Part shown: positions 30,703 to 39,797 of the stretch, piece by piece
Position numbering within the stretch: position 1 is the stretch's first letter
How the letters are laid out: each line of letters starts with the position of its first letter
Source: Thalassobium sp.
GTDB taxonomy: Bacteria > Pseudomonadota > Gammaproteobacteria > Pseudomonadales > Oceanobacteraceae
Assembly (NCBI GenBank): GCA_002733205.1
Contig: NVUW01000003.1
Span: forward strand, 1 to 64,000
Length of the DNA: 64,000 bases
Reading direction: 5' to 3'
Position numbers and translations under genes: made by a program
The notes under the pieces: generated by a model
Databases searched by the model: none
Told to the model about the DNA's origin: nothing
Seen by the model: the letters and a program-made list of their open reading frames with translations, nothing else

Positions 30703-31365
30703 ATGTCCCTGAGCGAAATTCTGAACTCCCGCTATTCTGTCCGCGCCTTTAAAAAAGACCCGGTTGAACAACATATTCTGGAAGAGATTTTCAGCGCCGC
30801 GCAACGCGCACCGTCTAACTGCAACGTACAGCCATGGCAAACCTATGTGGTATCCGGCGCGAAAAAAGATCAGCTGAAAAATCTGCTGATTGGCACCGTC
30901 ATGAAACAACAGCCACCAGAGCCGGACTTTAACTGGAAAGTGGCCTACGAAGGCATTCACCGCGAGCGCCAGTTCGGCTCCGCCAATGCGCTGTACAGTT
31001 CAATGGGCATTGCCCGCGAAGACAAAATGAAGCGCAATATGGCAATGCTGCGTAACTGGGCATTTTTTGATGCACCGCACGTGGCTTTTTTCACCATGGA
31101 CACCTATCTCGACATTATGGGCGCGGTGGATATGGGGATTTACGCGCAAACGCTGACCTTGCTGCTGAAAGAGCGAGGCATCGACAGCTGCATGCAGGGG
31201 GCGCTTGGGCAATTCCCGCAGCCAGTGCGTGAATTCCTTGAATTACCGGAAGGTCGTGGTGTGCTGTTTGGTATGTCGTTCGGCTATGCCGATGAAAATG
31301 CCGACGCCAATAAAACCCGCACCGACCGCGCTGCACTGCAGGATGCAGTGAGCTTTGTCAGTTGA
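30703..31365 (+). CDS. Nitroreductase family protein
   Basis: A 220-aa predicted FMN-dependent oxidoreductase using NAD(P)H. RYSVRAF and APSNCNVQPWQTYVVSG are the N-terminal FMN-binding motifs, and GMSFGYAD lies near the C-terminus. The substrate is unknown; nitroaromatics and quinones are typical. Two adjacent ATGs (30700 and 30703) follow AAGAGA; the second gives the usual MSLSEIL start. A small ACATCG/CGATGT inverted repeat at 30661-30676 lies just upstream. It is a single gene. Confidence 0.85.
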   Translation: MSLSEILNSRYSVRAFKKDPVEQHILEEIFSAAQRAPSNCNVQPWQTYVVSGAKKDQLKNLLIGTVMKQQPPEPDFNWKVAYEGIHRERQFGSANALYSSMGIAREDKMKRNMAMLRNWAFFDAPHVAFFTMDTYLDIMGAVDMGIYAQTLTLLLKERGIDSCMQGALGQFPQPVREFLELPEGRGVLFGMSFGYADENADANKTRTDRAALQDAVSFVS

Positions 31366-31385
31366 ATAAAATGTCAGCTGAATAA

Positions 31386-31417
31386 ATAAACCGCTGCGGC
31401 TTGCCGCAGCGGTTTAT
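31386..31417. terminator. Bidirectional terminator between convergent genes
   Basis: 15-nt arms (31386-31400 and 31403-31417), perfect, rich in GC at the centre and AT at the ends. It separates the nitroreductase gene and the DUF4349 gene, which converge. Confidence 0.85.
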
Positions 31418-31424
31418 CTTATTT

Positions 31425-32090
31425 TTATTCAATCACAAATAATTTACTGACGGCCCAATACAAACCGTAGCCGATATAACCTAACGGCCCCAGAGTCACT
31501 TTCTTTTCCAACGTTACGCGGATATCAGATAACGCGACCTGCTGGCGCAGGACTTTGCGGCGGCCTTCATAAGTATCAATTTCGGTCTGCAGGCGGCTGA
31601 TTTCTTTTTCGATGACCAAAATATCTTCGATTTTTTCGGCCCGGTTCAGCAACACCTTCATGCGTTCACGCAGGGCAATCAGGTTGGCCAGTCTGGCTTC
31701 ATAATCAACAATCTCGCTGGTGACATCCTGAGTGCGGATATTCTGATCGCTGACCTCTCCCAAAGTACCCAGATGCTGAACGGTTTTCTCAAACTGAGCC
31801 TCTGGTACACGCAGCGACAGACGACGGGTTTTATCGCCTTCATCGTAAGACGAATCGACATAGCCTCTTGCCTCGCTTAATACCGCATTAACAGCCGCTG
31901 ATGCAGCGGCAATATCGTCAACTACCAGGGTCATCGATGCGGATTTGATGATCAGACGACCATCCATCGGCGCTTGCGCCTGCTCAGCTGCGTCATAGCT
32001 AATATGCTGATTCATCGGAGCAGCGCAGGCCGACAGCAGCGCCAACAAACAGATAAGTGTCAGTTTAAAAAAAGCGTCCGGATTTTTCAT
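31425..32090 (-). CDS. DUF4349 domain lipoprotein
   Basis: A 221-aa predicted lipoprotein: lipobox LSAC (Cys22), then a DUF4349 domain (RLIIKSASMTLVVDD, SLRVPEAQFE), a coiled coil (about 135-185, ending in LQTEIDTYEGRRKVLRQQ) and a short hydrophobic C-terminal segment (GPLGYIGYGLYWAVSKLF) that may insert into the membrane. The function is unknown. AAGGAC precedes the start. It may be the last gene of a minus-strand run. Confidence 0.8.
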   Translation of the reverse strand: MKNPDAFFKLTLICLLALLSACAAPMNQHISYDAAEQAQAPMDGRLIIKSASMTLVVDDIAAASAAVNAVLSEARGYVDSSYDEGDKTRRLSLRVPEAQFEKTVQHLGTLGEVSDQNIRTQDVTSEIVDYEARLANLIALRERMKVLLNRAEKIEDILVIEKEISRLQTEIDTYEGRRKVLRQQVALSDIRVTLEKKVTLGPLGYIGYGLYWAVSKLFVIE

Positions 32091-32137
32091 AGAGTCCTTT
32101 ACGAATAACGGAGAAAAATGGTGCAGGTTTACTCTGT

Positions 32138-32809
32138 TCAGCCAACCACAGGATAAGCTAATTCGCCCCAGTCCTGGTCCTGTGCATCCAGCATAATATC
32201 GATAAATACAGGCACCAGCGTCAGCAATAAATCAGCGCCATCACGCACCTGCTCACGGTTAACCCGGCTTTTATAGGTTGCACCGCCACGCACCACCTGA
32301 TTATGCAGAACGAATAAACGATCCAGCACCAGGGTAAGTAATTCCGGGACTTTTTTGCGGCTTAAGCAATTCAGCGCGGCAACGGAGGATTCATCAAAGG
32401 ATTTACGCCAGTCGTCATGACCAGCGCGCTGGCTGACCCAGAACGGCGCGAATACATACGGATTTTTCAGCAGGGCTTTAACCGGCCCGGAATACTGGTG
32501 CCAGAGGCAATGATAAATTTTTTTATGCTGATCAAAATTCACCAGCTGTTGTACAAAACGCTGTACGGCCTGCTGATCTTCCAGCGGCTGACCGCCGGCA
32601 TCCACGGAGCAACAGGCGCTGAAAGCAATCCAGCCACTGATAAACCGCAGATCATCATCGTCCTGTTGCGCTTGTGCCGCCTGTAACCAGCTTAATGCCC
32701 GGTGCAGACGGGTGGAGTGCAGCTCATTCAACAGATCACGTTGCGCGCGCAGACGTTCTTTTAAAACGTCTGCGCTATGTGCCGCGTGCTCAGCCACTGA
32801 AGAGGTCAC
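32138..32809 (-). CDS. HEPN-like protein with atypical R/H motif
   Basis: A 223-aa helical protein. The C-terminal segment DRLFVLHNQVVRGGATYKS followed by a helix rich in Leu and Val resembles the Apea-like HEPN family, whose usual form is LRNQLVHGGAT. Here the Arg and His are exchanged (HNQVVR). HEPN proteins are often RNases in toxin or defence systems, using R-x4-6-H. An R-x4-H spacing still exists five residues earlier (RLFVLH). The upstream 120-aa gene ends 18 bases before it, so they are probably one operon. Confidence 0.6.
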   Translation of the reverse strand: MTSSVAEHAAHSADVLKERLRAQRDLLNELHSTRLHRALSWLQAAQAQQDDDDLRFISGWIAFSACCSVDAGGQPLEDQQAVQRFVQQLVNFDQHKKIYHCLWHQYSGPVKALLKNPYVFAPFWVSQRAGHDDWRKSFDESSVAALNCLSRKKVPELLTLVLDRLFVLHNQVVRGGATYKSRVNREQVRDGADLLLTLVPVFIDIMLDAQDQDWGELAYPVVG

Positions 32810-32827
32810 CGCAACAGCCGCAGTTAA

Positions 32828-33190
32828 TCAGTTACAGCAGTTTTCATGGCCATCAGGAAAATCGATAGCCATGTAAATAGAACTTTGTGGAAACTCAGCC
32901 GGGTACGCCATATAAAAATGCGTATTGTCATCGGTTGGCCACCAGCAGGAAGCGGCACGCGGTACATCGGCCAGAGTGATGCGCTCAATGCAGTATTGCA
33001 GATTCAGACCCTGAGTTTCCGGGAAGAACTCAGTAAAGTCGGCTGGGAAGCCTGCTTCAGCGGTGTTCAGTTTGTCTTCAATTTTCAGTTCACGCAGTTT
33101 CTTTTCCCACTCCGGGTCCTGGCTGCATTCGACAAAAAAATCGGCCAGGTAGCGGCTGTGAAATTTCTTACTGATACGACGGTTTGACAT
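32828..33190 (-). CDS. Hypothetical acidic protein, 120 aa
   Basis: No family recognised. It has a basic, helical N-terminus (NRRISKKFHSRYLADFFVECS) then an acidic, aromatic body with CWWPTDDNTHFYM and ends in Cys-Cys-Asn. There is no signal peptide or membrane segment. It lies 18 bases upstream of the HEPN-like gene on the same strand, so the two may work together. A toxin-antitoxin pairing is conceivable but unsupported by motif evidence in this protein. Confidence 0.55.
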   Translation of the reverse strand: MSNRRISKKFHSRYLADFFVECSQDPEWEKKLRELKIEDKLNTAEAGFPADFTEFFPETQGLNLQYCIERITLADVPRAASCWWPTDDNTHFYMAYPAEFPQSSIYMAIDFPDGHENCCN

Positions 33191-33273
33191 TTTATCTTCC
33201 TGTTATCGGTGTGCCCTCTCATGCCGTATGAAAGGGTTAAATCAGAGTACATACAAATTAACGGGCGGCAGGC

Positions 33274-33945
33274 TTACCAGGGTAATGGCTGGCCATTGGA
33301 GTGCCAGAAGCCACCGCTGTTCGCCAGATTCAGTTCTGCAATACGCGCAGCAAGACCTTCTGCAGCCTGTGCCGGTGTTATATCGCCATTAAAGCCAACC
33401 ATGCGGGTCTGAACAAATCCCGGATGCAGTTGCGCCACCGCAATACCACGTGGTGCCAGATCAACCGCCAGCGATTTACCAAAAGCATTCAGCGCCGCTT
33501 TTGAGGCACGATAGCCGTAATAGCTGCCGGAAGTGTTATCGGCAATGGAGCCCATACGACTGGTGATGTTAGCAATCTTGCTGCCTTCAGCCATAAATGG
33601 CAGCAGTGCAAGAGTCAGCTTAAGCGGCACAATCGCGTTGATATCCAGCTGCTGCTGGATCGTATCAAAGTTCATGTCATCCAGTGTTTCATTGCAGAAC
33701 AAGCCGGCATTGTTTATCAGAATATCCAGCTCGCCTTCCAGCAATTGCTCAAGAATACTGGTGACTGCAAAAATGCTTTCATCATTGGTGAGATCAATAC
33801 CGCTGATCACCTGATCGGCAATATCTTCCAGCTCGTCACTGGTTTCACGACAAACACCGGTGACAGAATCCCCCTTTGCGGCATACAACTTGGCCAGTTC
33901 CAGACCAATACCACGGTTTGCACCGGTAATTACTACATTCGCCAT
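33274..33945 (-). CDS. Short-chain dehydrogenase/reductase
   Basis: A 223-aa classical SDR. The NAD(P)-binding motif is TGANRGIG (residues 7-14), then NNAG and the catalytic Ser in NITSRMGS, with YYGYRASK supplying Tyr and Lys. The substrate is unknown; it resembles the C-factor/carbonyl-reductase group. AGGAGG lies before the ATG at 33945, which is preferred over an upstream frame extension. It is probably a single gene. Confidence 0.88.
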   Translation of the reverse strand: MANVVITGANRGIGLELAKLYAAKGDSVTGVCRETSDELEDIADQVISGIDLTNDESIFAVTSILEQLLEGELDILINNAGLFCNETLDDMNFDTIQQQLDINAIVPLKLTLALLPFMAEGSKIANITSRMGSIADNTSGSYYGYRASKAALNAFGKSLAVDLAPRGIAVAQLHPGFVQTRMVGFNGDITPAQAAEGLAARIAELNLANSGGFWHSNGQPLPW

Positions 33946-34153
33946 CAGGGCCTCCTGGTTTGAGCATTTGTGCAGGCATGCGTTTCGGGCATTAACCGGC
34001 GGCATACTACCCTGTTTTGCGGCCTATTCACACCAAACACCGTGATCCGGCAGAGAACAGGTTGTGACAAAGCATCACCTCAGCCTGACCTGCAAAGCGC
34101 CAAAATTGATAACGGTATAAAAGAGTGGCAAAAAGAAGATACGGTAAAAAATA

Positions 34154-34173
34154 ACCCGCTGATATCAGCGGGT
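34154..34173 (-). terminator. Hairpin across the end of the MpaB-like gene
   Basis: The near-perfect palindrome ACCCGCTGATATCAGCGGGT contains the gene's stop codon (34165-34167). On the minus strand it is followed by an interrupted T run. It is a probable terminator that overlaps the coding end. Confidence 0.65.
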
Positions 34174-35418
34174 CAGTGTTTTTTTATCGGCAAAGCTAAC
34201 CTGGCGCCCCTGCAAACGACTGTTAACGATATACGCCTGCGCTTTGCGTCCACGTTGTTGCAGCCAACGATCAAATCGCGGTGACAGACGTGCGGTTATA
34301 TCCGCCAAGCGCAACAGGGGGAATTGCAGCGCCGGCAACCAGCCTAAAACCGGTGTGCGCGGTAAATTCAGTGCGCGGCGAATATCCGCCGGAATAAAGA
34401 AGGTCGCGTAACTGCGGTGAAACCAGTAAACAAACTGCTGATGGAACCGACTGCCCGGCACCTGACGAAAACTTTCCAGATAGGCAGCGGCCAGCTGGCG
34501 ACTGTCGGCATCCGGATTAACGCGACTACCGATAGCGATAATGTACAGCCAATCAATGCCCTGCTGACGGTTCTGCGGTAACAGCTCAATGTCATCGCCC
34601 ATCAGGTATGCCACGTAGCGCCATAAGTGCAAAACGGCCTCAACATCACGGTTACTGAAACGCCAACCCAGCATGCTCAGGCCGGTGATCATCATCATCG
34701 AAAACGCCACATTGGTCGCCAGCGCATCGCCCTGATTAATAGGCAAGCCCCACTCTGCGCTGTTCCAGTCCGGGTGCTGCAGCAAACGTCTGCGTACCAG
34801 AGCATGCATGACCCGCACATGCACCGCCGCACTGTAACCCGCAGCGCCCCGTTCCAGACCGCCCGGCGTGGTGACATCGAACCAGAACGAGGTGGTTTCC
34901 GACACCCGGTCAAACGAGCTGTTGCCGCTCAGCGCACCGGTAAATGCCAGCGGCTTGGAGATGTCACTGTTGGCATAGCCACCCAATAACGCAAAATCGC
35001 CCAGTGCATACATCGCAAAACGACCACAGCGATGTATCACCTGGCAGGCGTGCAACAGCTTATCGTTATCAAGCCATACGGGGGGTGTTTCAGCTTCCTG
35101 CAACAAAGCTTTAAGGGAAGGCGTGCGCTCATCAAGAACGGCGCTGCCCTCATGAATCGCCTGCTTGAGTAGTTGCTGCGGATTGATGCCCGCGCTGCGT
35201 AATTCTGGGTTGGCAAACAGTTCGGCGGCCACCGCATCACCCAGTTCATCGCTGCGGTGATAACTATTGGCCACGGCATCCGTCAGCGCCGCCGGAGGAT
35301 TAGGTTTTACCCCCAACAAAAAGCGCAAACCCCAGGCAATTTTTTTTGAACGTCCCCGCGCCTGCTCAGCCAGATACACAAAACGCGGAGGATGTTGCGG
35401 ATGCGATTGTTCAGACAT
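34165..35418 (-). CDS. Oxygenase MpaB/DUF2236 family protein
   Basis: A 417-aa protein related to fungal MpaB and to latex clearing protein Lcp, a haem-dependent oxygenase family. DRVSETTSFWFDV followed by GGLERGAAGYSAAVHVRVMHALVR matches the conserved core, with candidate haem-ligand His in VMHALVR and Arg/Thr in RVSETT. No signal peptide is visible. The substrate is unknown. The start at 35418 (MSEQSHPQ) is preferred over an extension. A 22-bp palindromic operator lies 67 bp upstream, suggesting control by a TetR-type repressor not encoded here. Confidence 0.75.
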   Translation of the reverse strand: MSEQSHPQHPPRFVYLAEQARGRSKKIAWGLRFLLGVKPNPPAALTDAVANSYHRSDELGDAVAAELFANPELRSAGINPQQLLKQAIHEGSAVLDERTPSLKALLQEAETPPVWLDNDKLLHACQVIHRCGRFAMYALGDFALLGGYANSDISKPLAFTGALSGNSSFDRVSETTSFWFDVTTPGGLERGAAGYSAAVHVRVMHALVRRRLLQHPDWNSAEWGLPINQGDALATNVAFSMMMITGLSMLGWRFSNRDVEAVLHLWRYVAYLMGDDIELLPQNRQQGIDWLYIIAIGSRVNPDADSRQLAAAYLESFRQVPGSRFHQQFVYWFHRSYATFFIPADIRRALNLPRTPVLGWLPALQFPLLRLADITARLSPRFDRWLQQRGRKAQAYIVNSRLQGRQVSFADKKTLTR

Positions 35419-35485
35419 GGAAAGCTCTCTGCTGCGGTTACCAAATGATGCCCGCAGTATTTCAGAAAGCCCAAACACTGAACAA

Positions 35486-35507
35486 TGACAGATCGGCCGA
35501 TCTGTCA
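35486..35507 (-). promoter_or_regulatory. Perfect 22-bp palindromic operator
   Basis: TGACAGATCGG is followed immediately by its exact reverse complement. The palindrome ends where a possible -35 (TTGTTC) for the MpaB-like gene begins, with AATACT about 18 bp on. Length and symmetry fit a TetR-family operator. Confidence 0.7.
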
Positions 35508-35515
35508 GGCAGTCA

Positions 35516-35533
35516 TCCTGACGAAAATCAGGA
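35516..35533 (-). terminator. Small hairpin upstream of the operator
   Basis: TCCTGA and TCAGGA arms around CGAAAA, lying downstream of the lipoprotein gene that ends at 35548. It could be a weak terminator; there is no T run. Confidence 0.4.
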
Positions 35534-35547
35534 CGTCATAACGACTC

Positions 35548-36330
35548 TCAGGGAGCCGTCGATGAGACGCAATCACTGCCCGCGGCTGTTTTGCAGTATT
35601 GCAACAGGATATTTTCACCATTTTTATCCCAGCTCATGATGGTTACCGGGTAATCTGAAGACGATTCAAAATCCTGCGACACCGTGCGACCACTGCGATC
35701 CGGCTGAATCTCGGTCTCTATCAGTCCGGTTTGTGTTCCCGCGTCATAAGTTTTCATCGTCCATTCATATTTTGACGATTTAAACACGCTGGCAAGGCTG
35801 CCATCGTCTTCATAGTGGTACTCGTTGTAACCACAGTTGGCAGGTTGCTCCAGCTTGAAGTTAACGTGCTGGTTAAACTCAGTGCCATCACCGTCAACCC
35901 CATGCTTTGTGAACGTCCAGGTTTCGCCTTCGGCGTTATGGCTGTAGTCCAGGTATTGAGTCAGTTGAGCGTCCACGCTCGTCCAGCGTGGCCCCGGGTG
36001 CATCATGCCTTCCTCACTGTTCGACACCATAAGCACAATACTCAACTGAGCAATACCCACAAAATTTTCGGGGTCTAGTCCGCCACCATTGGGAAGAGTG
36101 GAATAATCGCCCTCGTAGGCCGAGTAGCTACCGGCATATTCAGGCACCGGCATCCACGAGCGCTCGCTTTTATCAGCACTGCAATCAATTACCTGAGCGC
36201 TTCCGCCACTCTGATCACCGCCGCCCTGATCACCGCCCGCATTACCACTATCCGCATTAGTATCGCCTGACGAACTACCACCACATGCCGTTAATGCCAG
36301 CGCCAACACAGATAAATACACATGCTTCAC
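35548..36330 (-). CDS. Hypothetical lipoprotein
   Basis: A 260-aa protein of unknown function. A GTG at 36330, preceded by GGGAGA, gives a short signal with lipobox LTAC (Cys16); an upstream ATG would bury it behind 15 polar residues, so GTG is chosen. A Gly/Ser/Asp-rich linker (about residues 17-45) precedes a beta-rich domain with several Cys and an SD-rich C-terminus. It is exported to the envelope. No partner is obvious. Confidence 0.6.
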   Translation of the reverse strand: MKHVYLSVLALALTACGGSSSGDTNADSGNAGGDQGGGDQSGGSAQVIDCSADKSERSWMPVPEYAGSYSAYEGDYSTLPNGGGLDPENFVGIAQLSIVLMVSNSEEGMMHPGPRWTSVDAQLTQYLDYSHNAEGETWTFTKHGVDGDGTEFNQHVNFKLEQPANCGYNEYHYEDDGSLASVFKSSKYEWTMKTYDAGTQTGLIETEIQPDRSGRTVSQDFESSSDYPVTIMSWDKNGENILLQYCKTAAGSDCVSSTAP

Positions 36331-36383
36331 GTCGTTCTCCCTCACATTACTGATAATTATATTCTCAATGATCATCAGCCAAT

Positions 36384-36413
36384 AAAAAACCCCGCAGGCC
36401 GAAACCTGCGGGG
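36384..36413 (-). terminator. Terminator of the desaturase gene
   Basis: CCCCGCAGG (36390-36398) pairs with CCTGCGGGG (36405-36413); on the minus strand a TTTTTTATT run follows. It lies 46 bases beyond the desaturase stop. Confidence 0.85.
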
Positions 36414-36459
36414 CTCGTCACAATACAGCAGCAGAAGCCTTACCGTTTGCGTCAGAAAC

Positions 36460-37599
36460 TTAACCGGTGGTGAATTGCGCCGTTAGCAACTTAAGACGCT
36501 TTTGCTGCATTTTTAATGAGTATTCCAGCTCTTTGTAACGGGTATGCAGAGCAGCTTTTTCCCATTTTTCCTGCAGATGGCGACGGGTTTCCTGATACTT
36601 CTCTGACTGAAGCTCGGTCCATTCTGCCAACATGGCCTTAAACTCTTCATACTCTTTCTCAAGAATATGTGACCACTTATCGGAGTTTTTCGATTTAGCC
36701 AGACGCTCCTGCGCACGTTTAAACTGCATTTTCAGTTTGGCACGCTGAATTTTAAAGTCCGGTACCACGCGCAGGTTTTTTGCCAGCCCAAGCATAGAGC
36801 AGCTTTTAATCAGCCATTTAGTCGGATCCCACTGCCACCATTTGATGCCGTTGCGATAATCAGTCTGAAAAATATGATGATAGTTGTGATACCCCTCACC
36901 AAAGGTCAGAAAGGCAAAGAAATGATTGTCGCGTGCGGTATTTTCATCGGTATAGGGTTGTGAACCCCACTTGTGGGCAATGGAGTTAATAAAGAACGTA
37001 AAATGATGTGTGGTAACAACCCGCAGAATACCAGCCAACAGAATCATGCCCCAGAAGTCATTAAAGATCAGACCCAGCACAACCGGGATACCGATATTCA
37101 TACCGAGCGCAATGGGCACATAATACTTGTATTGCCACATAACGATCGGATCTTTCATCAGATTCTTAACGTTATCGAAGTTCACTTCACCGCTTTTATA
37201 CTGGCGCACCATCCAGCCCATATGGGAAAACCACAGGCCGCGCTTAGCGGAGTACGGATCACGATCAACATCGTCGACATGACGATGATGAACCCGATGG
37301 CCGGAACTCCAGTGCAGAATCGTGTTCTGCAACGCCATTGCGCCGAAGAGCGCGTACCAGAGACGCAGGCTCCAGTGGGCTTCATAGGCATTGTGTGACC
37401 ACAAGCGGTGATAACCGGCAGTGATGGCAAGCTCCGTCACCGAGGTCAGCAGGATATAAAACACTACCGCCGCCAATGTGTAGCCGTAGGTCAATCCGTA
37501 CCAGGGCACCAGAGTAAGAGCTGCCAGTCCTGTTACGCTGAACATAATGGCAGGAACCCAGTTAACCGGGGCTACTTCTTTATTATTGGTATCGCTCAT
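36460..37599 (-). CDS. Acyl-CoA delta-9 fatty-acid desaturase
   Basis: Introduces a cis double bond into saturated acyl chains using O2 and a di-iron site. It is an integral membrane enzyme, 379 aa. The three histidine boxes are HRLWSH, HRVHH and HNYHH. Four or so membrane segments surround them. The last about 110 residues form a Lys/Glu-rich coiled coil seen in DesB-type enzymes. It has its own terminator and appears as a single gene. Regulation by a fatty-acid regulator such as DesT or PsrA is possible, but I found no box in its upstream region. Confidence 0.9.
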   Translation of the reverse strand: MSDTNNKEVAPVNWVPAIMFSVTGLAALTLVPWYGLTYGYTLAAVVFYILLTSVTELAITAGYHRLWSHNAYEAHWSLRLWYALFGAMALQNTILHWSSGHRVHHRHVDDVDRDPYSAKRGLWFSHMGWMVRQYKSGEVNFDNVKNLMKDPIVMWQYKYYVPIALGMNIGIPVVLGLIFNDFWGMILLAGILRVVTTHHFTFFINSIAHKWGSQPYTDENTARDNHFFAFLTFGEGYHNYHHIFQTDYRNGIKWWQWDPTKWLIKSCSMLGLAKNLRVVPDFKIQRAKLKMQFKRAQERLAKSKNSDKWSHILEKEYEEFKAMLAEWTELQSEKYQETRRHLQEKWEKAALHTRYKELEYSLKMQQKRLKLLTAQFTTG

Positions 37600-37905
37600 A
37601 AGGCTCTTTCTTTATGGATATACAGACACCCGGAATACAGCCCGGCTGTTAAATCTGTGTGACATGATACCTGATTGTAGCTATTCCGGCACCGCAGCCA
37701 ACGTAAAGGATTGCGGTAAATCATCTCCGCACAATATTTTTGGCTTAAAGCGCCAGTTATTCAGCTCTGCAGCACAGAAGCGGCGATCACCGATAAAAAT
37801 CAAGGATGCGATTATGGAGTTAAAGGCACAGGTGAAAGTCGGGAAAACTTAACAAAACCTCCGTTCCAATACATGCGGTGCCAGTATTTTCGGAATAACA
37901 GCCAT
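37600..37905. other. Intergenic region between desaturase and nqrF
   Basis: About 300 bases with no convincing gene. The part next to the desaturase should hold its promoter; I cannot pick boxes with confidence. A plus-strand frame across 37547-37852 has no ribosome site or recognisable protein. Confidence 0.4.
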
Positions 37906-37932
37906 AAAAAAACCGCGCCAGGCGCGGTTTTT
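37906..37932 (-). terminator. Terminator of the nqr operon
   Basis: ACCGCGCC (37912-37919) and GGCGCGGT (37921-37928) with A-rich and T-rich flanks, 14 bases after the nqrF stop. It closes the operon before any nqrM or apbE gene. Confidence 0.82.
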
Positions 37933-37946
37933 ATCTTCCGATGATA

Positions 37947-39170
37947 TTAGCCACCGAAATCATCAAGCATGATGTTCTCAGGTTCAACACCCAGATTCAG
38001 CAGCATGTTGATGACTGACTGGTTCATGATCGGAGGTCCACACATATAGAACTCACAGTCTTCCGGCGCCGGATGGTCACGCAGATACTGTTCGTACAGC
38101 ACGTTATGGATAAAGCCGGTCAGGCCAGTCCAGTTATCTTCTGGCTGTGGATCAGACATCGCCACGTGCCACTCGAAGTTATCGTTCTCAGCCGCCAGCT
38201 GATCATAGTCTTCCTGATAAAACAGCTCACGCAATGAACGTGCGCCGTACCAGAAGCTGATCTTACGCTTGGAGCTCAGACGCTTCAGCTGGTCGAAAAT
38301 GTGAGAACGCATCGGCGCCATACCGGCACCACCACCAATGAACACCATTTCTGCATCGGTGTCTCTGGCGAAGAACTCACCAAACGGACCGTATACAGTC
38401 ACTTTGTCACCGGGCTTCAGGTTGAACACATAGGACGACATGATACCGGGGTTAATACCCTTGCTGCCCGGAGGCGGGGTCGCAATACGGATATTAAATT
38501 TAACCAGACCACGCTCTTCCGGGTAGTTCGCCATGGAGTAAGCGCGAATGGTGTCTTCTTTATTCACTGCTTTCAGGTCAAAGAAGCCAAAACGCTCCCA
38601 ATCACCGCGATACTCTTCCTGAATATCAAAATCAGAGAAATTGATTTCATACGGAGGGCATTCCAGCTGAACGTAACCACCGGCACGGAAGTCAACGCTC
38701 TCACCTTCAGGCAGTTGCAGGGTCAGTTCTTTAATAAAGGTTGCAACGTTAGGGTTGGAAACCACGGTGGTTTCCCACTTTTTAACGCCGAACACTTCTT
38801 CCGGAACTTCAATCACCATGTCTTGTTTAACCGGTGCCTGACAAGACAGACGCCAGCCTTCACGGGCCTCACCTTTAGTGAAGTGAGATTCTTCGGTTGG
38901 CAGCATCTCGCCACCACCGCTCTTAATCACACACTTACACTGGGCACAGGTACCACCACCACCACAGGCAGAAGACAGGAAAATATTATTGGCCGCCAGG
39001 GTTTGCAGCAGCTTACCGCCAGCTTCCGTTTCAATGGTTTTTTCGCCATTGATCAGAATTTTTACGTTACCAGAGCTTACCAGCTTGGCACGGGCGCCAA
39101 GAATGATGAATACCAGCGACAGTACAATCACGGTAAACATCACAACGCCGAGGATGATTTCAATATCCAA
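37947..39170 (-). CDS. nqrF: Na+-translocating NADH:quinone reductase subunit F
   Basis: The NADH-oxidising subunit: it takes electrons from NADH through FAD to a [2Fe-2S] cluster. It is 407 aa. One N-terminal membrane segment is followed by a ferredoxin domain with Cys69, Cys75, Cys78 and Cys110. The FAD domain has RAYSMANYP and the NADH domain [12 protein letters not shown]. It is the last gene of nqrABCDEF, 12 bases after nqrE, and is followed directly by a terminator. Confidence 0.97.
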   Translation of the reverse strand: MDIEIILGVVMFTVIVLSLVFIILGARAKLVSSGNVKILINGEKTIETEAGGKLLQTLAANNIFLSSACGGGGTCAQCKCVIKSGGGEMLPTEESHFTKGEAREGWRLSCQAPVKQDMVIEVPEEVFGVKKWETTVVSNPNVATFIKELTLQLPEGESVDFRAGGYVQLECPPYEINFSDFDIQEEYRGDWERFGFFDLKAVNKEDTIRAYSMANYPEERGLVKFNIRIATPPPGSKGINPGIMSSYVFNLKPGDKVTVYGPFGEFFARDTDAEMVFIGGGAGMAPMRSHIFDQLKRLSSKRKISFWYGARSLRELFYQEDYDQLAAENDNFEWHVAMSDPQPEDNWTGLTGFIHNVLYEQYLRDHPAPEDCEFYMCGPPIMNQSVINMLLNLGVEPENIMLDDFGG

Positions 39171-39182
39171 AATATCGACTCC

Positions 39183-39797
39183 TTACAGTGACACGCCAGA
39201 GAATGACATGAAACCCAGCGACATCAGACCAACCGTCATGAAGGTGATGCCCAATCCCTGCAGACCTGCAGGAACGTCACTGTATTTCAGTTTTTCACGA
39301 ATACCGGCCAATGCAGTGATCGCCAGAGCCCAGCCCAGACCCGCACCCACACCGTATACCGCACTTTCACCAAAGGTGTAGTCACGTTCAACCATGAACA
39401 GAACCGCCCCCATGATCGCACAGTTAACTGTGATCAATGGCAGGAACACGCCCAGTGCGTTGTACAGAGATGGTACGTATTTATCGAGTACCATTTCCAG
39501 AATCTGCACCATCGCCGCAATCACGCCGATGTAAGTCAGCAGACCTAAGAAGCTCAGATCAACGGTGGCGAAATCCGGGCTGATCCAGGTCAGCGCGCCT
39601 TCTTTCAGCAGCAGACCGTAAATCAGATTATTGATCGGTACGGTGATGGCCAGCACCACAATAACCGCAACCCCCAGACCAATAGCGGTCTGAATTTTTT
39701 TCGAAATCGCCAGGAAGGTACACATGCCGAGGAAGAAGGCCAACGCCATATTCTCAACAAAGACCGCCTTAACGAACAGACTGATATAGTGTTCCAT
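39183..39797 (-). CDS. nqrE: Na+-translocating NADH:quinone reductase subunit E
   Basis: An inner-membrane subunit of 204 aa with six membrane helices, paired with NqrD around the central iron centre. The conserved Cys-containing segments are GMCTFLA near the N-terminus and TVNCAIMGA in the middle. Its start codon overlaps the nqrD stop by one base (TAATG), indicating translational coupling. Homology to RnfA is expected, but the complete nqr order identifies it. Confidence 0.96.
   Translation of the reverse strand: MEHYISLFVKAVFVENMALAFFLGMCTFLAISKKIQTAIGLGVAVIVVLAITVPINNLIYGLLLKEGALTWISPDFATVDLSFLGLLTYIGVIAAMVQILEMVLDKYVPSLYNALGVFLPLITVNCAIMGAVLFMVERDYTFGESAVYGVGAGLGWALAITALAGIREKLKYSDVPAGLQGLGITFMTVGLMSLGFMSFSGVSL

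Noticed and set aside
36384..36413. Possible REP element
   Set aside because: Single copy with a T run on one side; an ordinary terminator explains it.
37547..37852. Small ORF upstream of the desaturase
   Set aside because: It overlaps the desaturase 5' end antisense and lacks a ribosome site.
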